From assembly GCA_937995835.1 (NCBI GenBank), contig CALKIV010000010.1, positions 1 through 7,657 on the forward strand: a stretch of 7,657 bases of DNA, read 5' to 3'. The notes under the pieces were generated by a model, which saw only the letters and a program-made list of their open reading frames with translations, did no database searches and was not told the DNA's origin. The stretch comes from an uncultured Dysgonomonas sp. Its GTDB lineage: Bacteria; Bacteroidota; Bacteroidia; Bacteroidales; Dysgonomonadaceae. A program made the translations under genes and the position numbers. Below, piece by piece: positions 1 through 6,824 of this stretch (position 1 is the stretch's first letter; each line of letters opens with the position of its first letter).

Positions 1-18
1 CAGAATAAGAAAAAGATC

Positions 19-51
19 AAAAATGTGCTGGTGATGAATCGGCACATTTTT
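19..51 (+). terminator. Rho-independent terminator of an upstream gene
   Basis: An inverted repeat pairs 19-28 with 42-51 (10 perfect pairs, AAAAATGTGC against GCACATTTTT). The stem can extend to 31/39 with two G-T wobbles, leaving a 7-base loop. The T run inside and after the right arm gives the usual U tract on the plus strand. It probably closes a plus-strand gene lying mostly outside the window. A TAA at 6-8 could be that gene's stop, but too little is present to name it. Confidence 0.75.
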
Positions 52-104
52 GTTTAAAGCTTCTTTTCTTTAAGAATATAAATTTCATCTAATGTATAAG
101 TGAT

Positions 105-791
105 ATGAAAAAAATTATATGCTTACTTTTCCTTCTAGGGGCAGCTTGTCAGCTGACTTTGTGTGCGCAAGAGCAACAGGATAGTTTTTCGGCAGACATT
201 ATTGAGCTGCTTAAGGAGAAAGATGACAAGGCTGTATTAGGTAAAACGTTGATGAAGCTAGACAAGATGGAAGAAGAAGCAATCAATCGTTTTGCAAACG
301 AGTTTATTACTCAAAGCAAAAAGGAAGGGCGAATTCATCTGATGAACGACTTGGTGATGCGTCTTTATTCTGCCAGTATTCCTAAAGCGCCAACAGGTAG
401 ATTGTTACAAATCATGAAACAGTATGGCGTTTTAATTGGGGAACAGGCACCCCCTTTTGCTGTTAAAGGTAAAACCTTGGCAGACTTGCTGACAGATGAT
501 CAACAGGTGCTCTTATTTTTTTATGAATCTGATTGTGATATTTGTCATGGCGAATTAGAAAAACTGGAGACAATGGTCAGTGGGCTTGAAACAAAAAATG
601 TCACTTTGGTGTCCATTGACTGCAATGCAGAAGTGGAAACTCCACACAGCTGGCAATATAATCAGATAGACACTAATGGAAAAATCTATCTACCTTATGG
701 CATCATGAAAATTCCTACTTATATCCTGATTGATAAGGATGGGTTGGTGAGCAAAAGATTTTCGAAGCTAGAGGATCTATTTGGCGAATGA
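105..791 (+). CDS. Exported thioredoxin-fold protein (TlpA/ResA-like)
   Basis: 228-residue protein, probably a periplasmic thiol-disulfide protein. Residues 1-21 form a Sec signal peptide ending at LCA, with probable cleavage before Q22. C15 lies in a poor lipobox (GAAC), so lipidation is unlikely. Residues about 25-105 look helical and match no domain I recognise. The thioredoxin-like part runs from about 112 to 225: an IGEQAPPF entry typical of the AhpC/TSA-TlpA group, a beta strand VLLFFYES, the active-site pair C144-D-I-C147, the cis-proline P204 in KIPTYILID, and a closing DKDG turn. The residue before the first Cys is Asp, not the Trp of WCxxC proteins. C173 is an extra cysteine. The start is fixed by the signal peptide. 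A poor TAnnTTTG-like box (TAAATTTC, 79-86) is the only promoter hint. The gene is transcribed alone and converges on the efflux operon. The fold is secure; whether it is a reductase, an isomerase or a partner of one client is not. Confidence 0.85.
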   Translation: MKKIICLLFLLGAACQLTLCAQEQQDSFSADIIELLKEKDDKAVLGKTLMKLDKMEEEAINRFANEFITQSKKEGRIHLMNDLVMRLYSASIPKAPTGRLLQIMKQYGVLIGEQAPPFAVKGKTLADLLTDDQQVLLFFYESDCDICHGELEKLETMVSGLETKNVTLVSIDCNAEVETPHSWQYNQIDTNGKIYLPYGIMKIPTYILIDKDGLVSKRFSKLEDLFGE

Positions 792-815
792 AATAGTAAA
801 TGATGGAGAAAAATA

Positions 816-855
816 AGAGCCTTCTGAAATAGCGTTTAGCTTTTCGGAAGGCTCT
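816..855. terminator. Hairpin terminator between convergent units
   Basis: Positions 816-829 (AGAGCCTTCTGAAA) pair with 842-855 over 14 positions with one G-U wobble, leaving a 12-base loop. On the minus strand the stem is followed by TTATTTTT, a good U tract, so it should end the efflux operon. On the plus strand the following T run is weak, but the hairpin is only 25 bases after the thioredoxin-like gene and probably serves both directions. Confidence 0.85.
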
Positions 856-856
856 C

Positions 857-876
857 TTACTTGGGAGAACAAGTAA
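857..876. repeat. Small inverted repeat beside the terminator
   Basis: TTACTTG at 857-863 and CAAGTAA at 870-876 form a perfect 7-base-pair stem with a 6-base loop. It sits one base from the main terminator hairpin. In efflux-operon transcripts it comes just before the terminator and may protect the 3' end. No U tract follows it on either strand, so it is not an independent terminator. Confidence 0.5.
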
Positions 877-910
877 TTGAAAAATTGGAAAAAGATTTTT
901 GCTGAAAAAG

Positions 911-2014
911 TTATTCTCCCTTGATTTCTATTCCTTCTTTGGTTTCTTCTCCTACCACTTTTAGTAGGGTGTTGCCTTCTTCCAGATTGCCAAAAATTTC
1001 TACCATCATGCCATGGTTTCGCCCTTTGCGCACACTGGTTTTCTTGGTTTTGCCATCCACTATTTGCATCACATAGATGCCCATATTGCTATCCACAACA
1101 GCCGATTTTGGAACAAAAAAGCTTGCTTCTTTCGCTTTCAGGCTCAGGGTGGCATCTACCACCATGCGAGGCAAGAGCTGTTTGTCTTTGTTGTTGATGT
1201 CCACTTCCACTTGTTCGGCTCTCAGCTTGGTATCTAGTGCGCCAGACTTGCGTATCACCTTGCCCGAGAATATGGTTTGAGGAATTGCCTTGGCTACAAA
1301 AGTCACGGTGTCTCCTTTCTGAACATAAGGGGTATGAGCCTCAGGCACAGCTAAAATAAGACGAAGTTCGCTATCTTTCTGAACCACCAAAAGTGGCATC
1401 TGTGAGCCCTTGCCTGCAGGTCCTACATAAGTACCAACATCGACACTACGTTGTGTGATCACGCCATTGAATGGGGCACGGATCACAAGATAATTTTCGA
1501 TAGATTTCACCTCGTTGTAGGCAGATCGTGCAGCTTCGAGCTGTGCTTCGTCGGCCAGTTTTTTGGCTGTGATCTGGTCTACAGCATCGCGAGCCACTGC
1601 TCCTTCGGTTTCGTTGGCTCTCAGCACACGTTCGTAAGTGGCTTTGGTGGCAATGTAGATTGCTTCTTGAGCTTTCAGCTTCGATAGGGCACTAGCCAAT
1701 TGTGAATTGATTTCAGGAGCTTCGAGGGTCATCAGTACATCGCCTTGTTTCACTTGCGAGCCCACATCTACCCGTAGCGTTTTGACATAACTGGATACTT
1801 TGGCATAAATCTCAACTTCTTGATCGGCAATCAATTCGCCAGGGATGCGCACCTGCACTGATGGATTCATCTTCTGAAGCTTGATGGTCTCCATATTCAT
1901 GGGCATCATCATGGCAGGCTTAGCCGTTTCTTCTTTTTTGTCAGCCGAGGAACAAGCATTGAATAGTGCTAGTAGCCCGATAGCCATTGTGTATATTATA
2001 TATTTTGTTTTCAT
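911..2014 (-). CDS. RND efflux periplasmic adaptor lipoprotein (HlyD/MFP family)
   Basis: 367-residue membrane-fusion protein that should bridge the RND permease and the TolC-like channel. Residues 1-20 are a lipoprotein signal peptide with FNA-C21 as lipobox, so it is anchored by C21. A methionine cluster follows at 35-41 (MMMPMNM). The adaptor domains are in the usual order: first lipoyl half about 66-102 (VSSYVKTLRVDVGSQVKQGD), alpha-helical hairpin about 103-172, second lipoyl half about 173-200 (IRAPFNGVITQRSVDVGTYV), beta-barrel about 212-292, and membrane-proximal domain about 298-365. Length is normal for the family. It is the last gene of the operon, 11 bases after the permease, and is followed by the hairpin at 816-855. 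The cluster after the lipid anchor recalls the metal-binding methionines near the N terminus of CusB, but that is a resemblance only. Substrate is unproven. Confidence 0.93.
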   Translation of the reverse strand: MKTKYIIYTMAIGLLALFNACSSADKKEETAKPAMMMPMNMETIKLQKMNPSVQVRIPGELIADQEVEIYAKVSSYVKTLRVDVGSQVKQGDVLMTLEAPEINSQLASALSKLKAQEAIYIATKATYERVLRANETEGAVARDAVDQITAKKLADEAQLEAARSAYNEVKSIENYLVIRAPFNGVITQRSVDVGTYVGPAGKGSQMPLLVVQKDSELRLILAVPEAHTPYVQKGDTVTFVAKAIPQTIFSGKVIRKSGALDTKLRAEQVEVDINNKDKQLLPRMVVDATLSLKAKEASFFVPKSAVVDSNMGIYVMQIVDGKTKKTSVRKGRNHGMMVEIFGNLEEGNTLLKVVGEETKEGIEIKGE

Positions 2015-2020
2015 ATTTTA

Positions 2021-2027
2021 GTCCTTT
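2021..2027 (-). promoter_or_regulatory. Shine-Dalgarno-like site of the adaptor gene
   Basis: Read on the minus strand, AAAGGAC lies 6 bases before the adaptor ATG and overlaps the TAA stop of the permease gene. The other genes here lack such a purine-rich site, as is usual in Bacteroidota. This one may help re-initiation of ribosomes finishing the permease. It also supports the start at 2014. Confidence 0.4.
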
Positions 2028-5000
2028 ATTGTTTATCGTATTTATTGTCGAAAAATGCACTTTGGCGATCTTCAGGGTCAAGTGAAATAGATTTCGTATT
2101 GCTTTTGCCTTGCACCCAAGCAAAGATTTGAGGGAGAATGAAAATGACTACAAGGGTAGAAGTGATCAGCCCTCCAATCACAGCACGCCCTAGTGGAGCT
2201 GTTTGTTCACCTCCTTCGCCAAAGCCAATAGCCATCGGAAGCATCCCTGCCACCATGGCAAAGCTGGTCATCAAGATGGGACGAATACGCAAACTGGCAG
2301 CTTCTTTAGCTCCATAAATACTATCTTCCGATTTGCGTCGGATGGCTTCGGCATTGGTCACCAAGAGTAGGGCATTGGCAATAGAAACCCCCATGGACAT
2401 GATGATGCCCATGTATGACTGCAAGTTGAGTGTTGATCCTGTTATCAATAACAGAGACAAAGAACCAAAGATCACAGCAGGAATGGTGCTCAGGATGACA
2501 GCCGACAGCTTAAACGACTGGAAGTTGGCAGCCAATAACAGGAAGATGACAGCTATGGCAATCAATAGACCCGAAGCCAAACTTCCTTGCGCTTCGTCTA
2601 ATACGGGAATCATCCCTGAAACCTCTACATTTAACCCCTTGGGTATTTCTCCTAATTCGGCAATGGCTTTTTCTACATCAGCTTGCGCTCTGCCCAAGTC
2701 TGTTTGATGGATATTTGCCACCACAGAGGTGTAGCCCATTGTTCCCTTATTGTAGCTTTCGCCATAGCCTTTGCCTGGTGTGATGGTAGCCACATCGCTA
2801 AGGATGGGGCGCATGTTGCCTTTTGATACTGGAATGTTAGCCAGATCGTCAACACTTGTCATCTTATTGATGGGCACTTGCACCTGAATGTCGTATGCCA
2901 TTCCCATCATGCCACCTATCCAGAAATTCTTGCTGGTATAACGTGAAGACGAAGTAGAAGCCACCAACGATCTGGTGATGTCTGCCATCTCTACACCTAG
3001 CTGACCTGCACGCACCCGATCGACGTCGATGTTGAGGGTGGGGTAGTTGAGCGATTGAGGAATCTGCTGATCGCGCATGTAGTCAAATTCTTTTAGCTTG
3101 GCTAATAGCTTATTGGCATACATCTCGTTGCGCTTTTTCATCATCCCCGAAAAACGTACCTCGATGGGGTTGGTTGCTCCTTGGCTCAATACTTTCTCGG
3201 TCAATTCTATAGGCTCGAAGGCAATGCTGACCTCTGGCATCTTTTCAGCCAAACGAGTGCGAATTTGATCTTTCAATTCATCCAAATTCAATTTATTATT
3301 TTTGAAAGCAACCTGCAAAGTGGCTTCGTGAGGACCAGCATTATAAAGATAGATGGGGCTGACAGCAAAGGTAGACGGATGCTGACCAATGAAGGCAGAG
3401 GTGATCTTGATATGATCTTTGCCCGTCATGTCTTCTATCTCGGCTAATACTTGATGCACCTTCTTTTCTGTGACCTCTATGCGTGTACCTTCAGGGGCTT
3501 TGATGCGCACCTGAAACTGGCTAGAGTTTACATTTGGGAAAACATCTTTTCCGATGAAGAAAAACAATGCACCCACAGCAAGCAATCCTACTACAAGATA
3601 GGACGCAGTGATTGCCTTTCGACTAGGGAATAGACGATTGAGCGAGTTGAGCACTTTGGCCTTGAATCGATCGAATGCATCTACTTTGGCATAATGTTTT
3701 GCCAAATCTTCTTCCTTGATCAACCAGTTTGCCAGCACTGGCACAAAGGTTTGAGAAAGAATAAATGAAGTGATCATGGAAAATCCAATAGCCAAGGCCA
3801 AAGGCTTGAACAATGCCCCAGGGATGCCACTCATGGTGAGTGCTGGCACAAAGGCAGCAAGCACACAGAGCAAGATCAACAGCTTGGCAAAGGCAATCTG
3901 CTTACAAGCTTCCCAGATGGCAGTGGCTTTTTTCTTGCCCATCTCCAAGTGCTGGTGAATGTTTTCGATGGTCACCGTACTTTCGTCCACCAAGATACCG
4001 ATGGCGAGAGCCAAACCAGACAAGGACATGATGTTGATGGTTTGTCCAAAAGCTTTCAAGAATAAAACTCCCGAAATCAAAGATATGGGAATGGTGAGCA
4101 CCACGATGAGTGCCGATCGTCTATCTTTCAAGAAGAGTAGCACCATCAGACCAGTGAGCAAAGCTCCGATGATGCCCTCAGTGATCAAAGTCTTTACGGC
4201 ACTGATCACGTATACCGATTGGTCAAACTCGTACGAGATGGAAACATCATCTGGCAAGTTGTTTTGTATGGTGGGTATCGTCTCTTTCAATTTTTTCACC
4301 ACATCCCAAGTGGAAGCTTTTCCTGATTTGGCAATGTTGATATACACCGAACGTTTGCCATTGACAAGGGCATAACCTGTGGTGATGTCAGCGCCATCTT
4401 TCACTGTAGCCACATCACGCAGATAAACCGATTGTACATCACCTCTGAGGAGGGGAATGTTTTCGAAATCTTGCAATGTCTTCAGTGTATTGTTGGTAGG
4501 TGTCAGATAATTGATGTCTCCCACCTGAATATTTCCCCCCGGCGCTGTAATATTATTTTTAGTAATAGCCTCCACAATCTGATCGGGCGACATATTATAG
4601 GTGCGTAATGCCTGAGGGTCTACATTGATTTCTATAGAACGTGGACTTCCTCCAAAGGGTGGTGCACTGGTCAATCCAGGGATGGCAACCAAGAATGGAC
4701 GAGCCGTAAAGTTGGCTATATCTTGCAGTTCGTTCTGATTTTTTGTTTCACTCTTGAATACCAACTGACCAATGGCTTGTGACGAGGCATCGAAGCGAAT
4801 AATGAAGGGAGGTGGTGCTCCAGGAGGTAAGAAAACCTGCGAACGATTGGATAGGGCACTGATTTCGGCGATGGCTTGCCCCATATCCGTATCGGGGTAG
4901 AAGGTCACCTTCATCAGCGTTAAGCCCTGTGTGTTTTTGGTTTCTATGTTCTGTATGCCATTGGCAAACAGCATCATATTGATATACATTTTGGTGAAAT

Positions 5001-5184
5001 ATCCTTCCATCTGGCTGGGGGTATATCCTCCAAACGAGTGGGCGATATACACCACCGGCAGATTCATTTCGGGAAGAATATCCACCCTTATTTCTTTGGT
5101 AGCCTTGATACCAAATATCAACAAGCCTGCCACGAGCACCAATATGGTGATCGGCTTGCGTAAGGCGCTTTGTATCATATTCAT
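2026..5184 (-). CDS. RND family efflux permease, inner membrane
   Basis: 1052-residue proton-driven RND transporter (ACR_tran superfamily), full length. Twelve membrane segments are visible: TM1 about 11-27, a large periplasmic porter loop 28-330, TM2 334-352, TM3 359-378, TM4 385-404, TM5 430-451, TM6 462-488, a cytoplasmic linker to 525, TM7 526-545, a second periplasmic loop 546-868, TM8 869-887, TM9 893-915, TM10 921-943, TM11 966-988 and TM12 998-1022. The N-terminal DILPEMNLP segment and the FLPPGAPPP stretch (118-126) are family-typical. TM4 carries GILVDES with D400 and E401 where AcrB has two Asp, plus E407 in IENI. TM10 reads GVSIANALLLV: the AcrB-type lysine is replaced by alanine, and there is no glutamate as in HME pumps. 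The start lies one base after the tolC-like stop, so translation is probably coupled. ATG at 5178 is an alternative start. The pattern fits a divergent HAE-like branch rather than CusA/CzcA. Substrate is unknown; metal, bile-type detergent or drug are all possible. Confidence 0.95.
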   Translation of the reverse strand: MNMIQSALRKPITILVLVAGLLIFGIKATKEIRVDILPEMNLPVVYIAHSFGGYTPSQMEGYFTKMYINMMLFANGIQNIETKNTQGLTLMKVTFYPDTDMGQAIAEISALSNRSQVFLPPGAPPPFIIRFDASSQAIGQLVFKSETKNQNELQDIANFTARPFLVAIPGLTSAPPFGGSPRSIEINVDPQALRTYNMSPDQIVEAITKNNITAPGGNIQVGDINYLTPTNNTLKTLQDFENIPLLRGDVQSVYLRDVATVKDGADITTGYALVNGKRSVYINIAKSGKASTWDVVKKLKETIPTIQNNLPDDVSISYEFDQSVYVISAVKTLITEGIIGALLTGLMVLLFLKDRRSALIVVLTIPISLISGVLFLKAFGQTINIMSLSGLALAIGILVDESTVTIENIHQHLEMGKKKATAIWEACKQIAFAKLLILLCVLAAFVPALTMSGIPGALFKPLALAIGFSMITSFILSQTFVPVLANWLIKEEDLAKHYAKVDAFDRFKAKVLNSLNRLFPSRKAITASYLVVGLLAVGALFFFIGKDVFPNVNSSQFQVRIKAPEGTRIEVTEKKVHQVLAEIEDMTGKDHIKITSAFIGQHPSTFAVSPIYLYNAGPHEATLQVAFKNNKLNLDELKDQIRTRLAEKMPEVSIAFEPIELTEKVLSQGATNPIEVRFSGMMKKRNEMYANKLLAKLKEFDYMRDQQIPQSLNYPTLNIDVDRVRAGQLGVEMADITRSLVASTSSSRYTSKNFWIGGMMGMAYDIQVQVPINKMTSVDDLANIPVSKGNMRPILSDVATITPGKGYGESYNKGTMGYTSVVANIHQTDLGRAQADVEKAIAELGEIPKGLNVEVSGMIPVLDEAQGSLASGLLIAIAVIFLLLAANFQSFKLSAVILSTIPAVIFGSLSLLLITGSTLNLQSYMGIIMSMGVSIANALLLVTNAEAIRRKSEDSIYGAKEAASLRIRPILMTSFAMVAGMLPMAIGFGEGGEQTAPLGRAVIGGLITSTLVVIFILPQIFAWVQGKSNTKSISLDPEDRQSAFFDNKYDKQ

Positions 5185-5185
5185 A

Positions 5186-6574
5186 TCAGTCTCTGTCTAT
5201 TTCGTTGGTAAATAATTCTAAATGACCTGTCGACGAGGCTTTTAGCAGTAGTGCTTGCCACACGTTGATGCTTGCAATCTCGTTGTCGGTCTCTGCTCTG
5301 TTGAGCGCATAAAAAGCCTGTGTGAGGTCTGCCACATTAGATAAGCCATTCTTGTAGAGCGCCACATGCTGTTTGTAAGCTAATGAAGCTGCTTCCACTT
5401 GGATGGGCGATTCTTGTTTATGCTCTCTTGCGTTTTTTATTTTATCATCAGCCATTACTGCTTGCGTTTTCAGCTCGCGTTGCATCAGATTATAATCGTC
5501 TTGCAGTGCCAGTGTGGCATATTTTTGATGCTTGATTTTAGAATGATTTCTAAACAATGACGATACGCTCCATGTAAGGCCTACACCCACCAGATAGTTT
5601 CCTCTGTCGATACCTACACCTTTGGCATAGCTTCTGGAGAAGGCTGAATTGTCTTGAGGATAGTTGTGCTCGAAGCCCGATCCACGCCCTTGAATCACCC
5701 CAAAGAGTGAAAGCTTGGGCATATTTTGCGAGCGCAAGAGTTTGTGTTGCGCCTCACTCATATCGATGGCATTTTGCTTATGTGTTAAAAAAGGATGTGC
5801 TTCGCTAACCTCTGTTTGCTGAGCAATGAGGGGCTGTTGTAACGCGAAAGCATCATCAAGCGTAAATCTTGTATAGTCTACACCGATGAGCATGGCTAAC
5901 ACTTTAGACAGTTCGATCTCTTTATCCTGAATTTGTAGTAAGCCAATCTTAGCATTAGAGACTTCAGCCTTTGCCAATGAGGCATCTACCATAGGTTTGA
6001 GCCCACTTTCGGCAAGCGAAAGCACTGTAGAAAGGAAGACTTCGGCACGTTCGATATTCTTCTTTTGTACAAATATCATGCGTTGAACGGCTAGCAAGTT
6101 GAGGTAAGCTCCAGCGACTTTTATCTGATGCTGAAATTTTTCTTGTTCCAGATCAGAGGTGCGCTGTTGCGTATTTACCTTAGCTATCTTGATCTTATTT
6201 GAGGTTTGACCAAAGGTGAAAAAGTCCCAGCTGATGTTTGCCAGATAGAGCGAGCCAAAGGCTGCATTCCAGTTGTTTTCGGGTAGAGCTACGCTGGTGG
6301 AGGCTACGCCCAAGCCTCCAAACCCATACATGGGACCATTTTGGGCATTGATGGTTCCGTAACTTTGTTGAGCCGAAAGTTTCAGTTCGGGCCAATAGTC
6401 TCGGTGTGATTCTTGTACTTTTGCCTTCGATGCTTCTAGGTAATTGCTCTTCGATTTGATCGATTCGTAATTGTCTAATGCCATCGTCAAAGCATCTTTC
6501 AGGTGCAATGTCTGAGCTGATGCTGTGAGATAGGTGAAGAAAAGCACAAGAAGAATGGTATATTTTTTATCCAT
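5186..6574 (-). CDS. TolC-family outer-membrane efflux channel
   Basis: 462-residue outer-membrane factor forming the exit duct of the pump. The start at 6574 (MDKKYTILLV) is preferred over an in-frame ATG at 6619: it gives a compact signal peptide cleaved after ASA (20/21). The longer version would add 15 mostly charged and aromatic residues and begin inside the leader hairpin. Two OEP repeats are seen, about 22-232 and 262-450. Each has long coiled-coil helices and strand segments, with characteristic pieces such as LHLKDALTMALDNY near the N terminus and YKNGLSNVADLTQAFYALNRAE near the C terminus. There is no lipobox cysteine, unlike CusC or OprM, so the mature protein starts at Q21 and is not acylated. 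It is the first gene of the operon, ahead of the permease and adaptor. No Shine-Dalgarno site precedes it. The family call is firm; the partner is inferred from operon position. Confidence 0.92.
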   Translation of the reverse strand: MDKKYTILLVLFFTYLTASAQTLHLKDALTMALDNYESIKSKSNYLEASKAKVQESHRDYWPELKLSAQQSYGTINAQNGPMYGFGGLGVASTSVALPENNWNAAFGSLYLANISWDFFTFGQTSNKIKIAKVNTQQRTSDLEQEKFQHQIKVAGAYLNLLAVQRMIFVQKKNIERAEVFLSTVLSLAESGLKPMVDASLAKAEVSNAKIGLLQIQDKEIELSKVLAMLIGVDYTRFTLDDAFALQQPLIAQQTEVSEAHPFLTHKQNAIDMSEAQHKLLRSQNMPKLSLFGVIQGRGSGFEHNYPQDNSAFSRSYAKGVGIDRGNYLVGVGLTWSVSSLFRNHSKIKHQKYATLALQDDYNLMQRELKTQAVMADDKIKNAREHKQESPIQVEAASLAYKQHVALYKNGLSNVADLTQAFYALNRAETDNEIASINVWQALLLKASSTGHLELFTNEIDRD

Positions 6575-6599
6575 ATTTCTGTATTTGTCTTTTTTTGAA

Positions 6600-6646
6600 A
6601 AATAAATAAAGTGCTTCAACCCGATGAATGTGCATTGGGGTTGGAG
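6600..6646 (-). promoter_or_regulatory. Terminator-like hairpin in the efflux operon leader
   Basis: Positions 6614-6622 and 6638-6646 form 9 pairs with one wobble (minus-strand CTCCAACCC against GGGTTGAAG), with a 15-base loop. After 3 bases the minus strand runs TTTATTTATTTTT. It ends about 27 bases before the first start codon of the operon, so it is in the leader rather than after a gene. It could act as an attenuator, or as a late terminator for the cysteine-rich gene upstream. The sequence cannot tell which. Confidence 0.5.
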
Positions 6647-6723
6647 AAAGGATAGGGGAGGAGGAATTTTGTATCTTGACGAAAGCAGAAAAAGAATGAT
6701 TCGTCAGTTGTTCTCTATCCTTT
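6647..6723 (-). promoter_or_regulatory. Nested stem structure in the efflux operon leader
   Basis: An outer stem pairs 6647-6659 with 6711-6723 (13 positions; AAAGGATAG against CTATCCTTT is perfect, then two G-T wobbles). Inside it, 6676-6683 pairs with 6700-6707 (TGACGAA against TTCGTCA plus one wobble). The structure abuts the hairpin at 6614-6646 with no base between them, giving about 110 bases of leader that can fold as a unit. I do not recognise it as a known riboswitch class. Confidence 0.45.
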
Positions 6724-6751
6724 ATGAGGATATGAGAAACACATGATCATC

Positions 6752-6790
6752 TAAACTTATTGCTTAGTTGCTATTGATAAAATATTGATA
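6752..6790 (-). promoter_or_regulatory. Candidate promoter with operator-like direct repeat
   Basis: On the minus strand TAAGTTTA (6759-6752) is close to the Bacteroidota -7 box TAnnTTTG. TTTA (6781-6778) lies 18 bases upstream in place of the -33 TTTG. On the plus strand TATTGATA occurs twice, at 6772-6779 and 6783-6790, 11 bases apart (about one helical turn), overlapping the -33 box. This fits a regulator site for the efflux operon. Transcripts would start near 6746, about 20 bases before the nested stem. The boxes are imperfect. Confidence 0.35.
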
Positions 6791-6810
6791 CAAAAAATCC
6801 GTTCCCTATA

Positions 6811-6818
6811 CAAAAATA
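6811..6818 (-). promoter_or_regulatory. Alternative -7 box for the efflux operon
   Basis: The minus strand reads TATTTTTG, an exact match to TAnnTTTG, just after the stop of the cysteine-rich gene. The upstream -33 partner is poor (TTTA at 6838-6835, only 16 bases away, inside that gene). In such AT-rich DNA a single box can arise by chance. It is the main alternative to the promoter at 6752-6781. Confidence 0.25.
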
Positions 6819-6824
6819 GGAGAA

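Noticed and set aside
1941..2123. 60-codon minus-strand frame across the permease-adaptor junction
   Set aside because: It overlaps both well-supported genes in another frame and has no recognisable product.
2333..2707. 124-codon plus-strand open frame antisense to the permease
   Set aside because: Met/Ala-rich shadow of the TM8-TM12 region; no support for independent coding.
3959..4375. 138-codon plus-strand open frame antisense to the permease
   Set aside because: It is the shadow of a long, clearly conserved coding frame, has no signal or domain, and its composition follows from the opposite strand.
2026..5184. Naming the permease cusA or czcA
   Set aside because: The TM4 and TM10 residues and the incomplete methionine triad do not match the heavy-metal subfamily, so a symbol would overstate the evidence.
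6575..6619. In-frame upstream start for the tolC-like gene at 6619
   Set aside because: It adds 15 charged and aromatic residues ahead of a complete signal peptide and begins inside a leader hairpin; 6574 is the better start.
6805..6820. CCTAT/ATAGG hairpin just after the cysteine-rich gene
   Set aside because: Only 5 pairs, with T6 starting 7 bases later; too weak to call a terminator.
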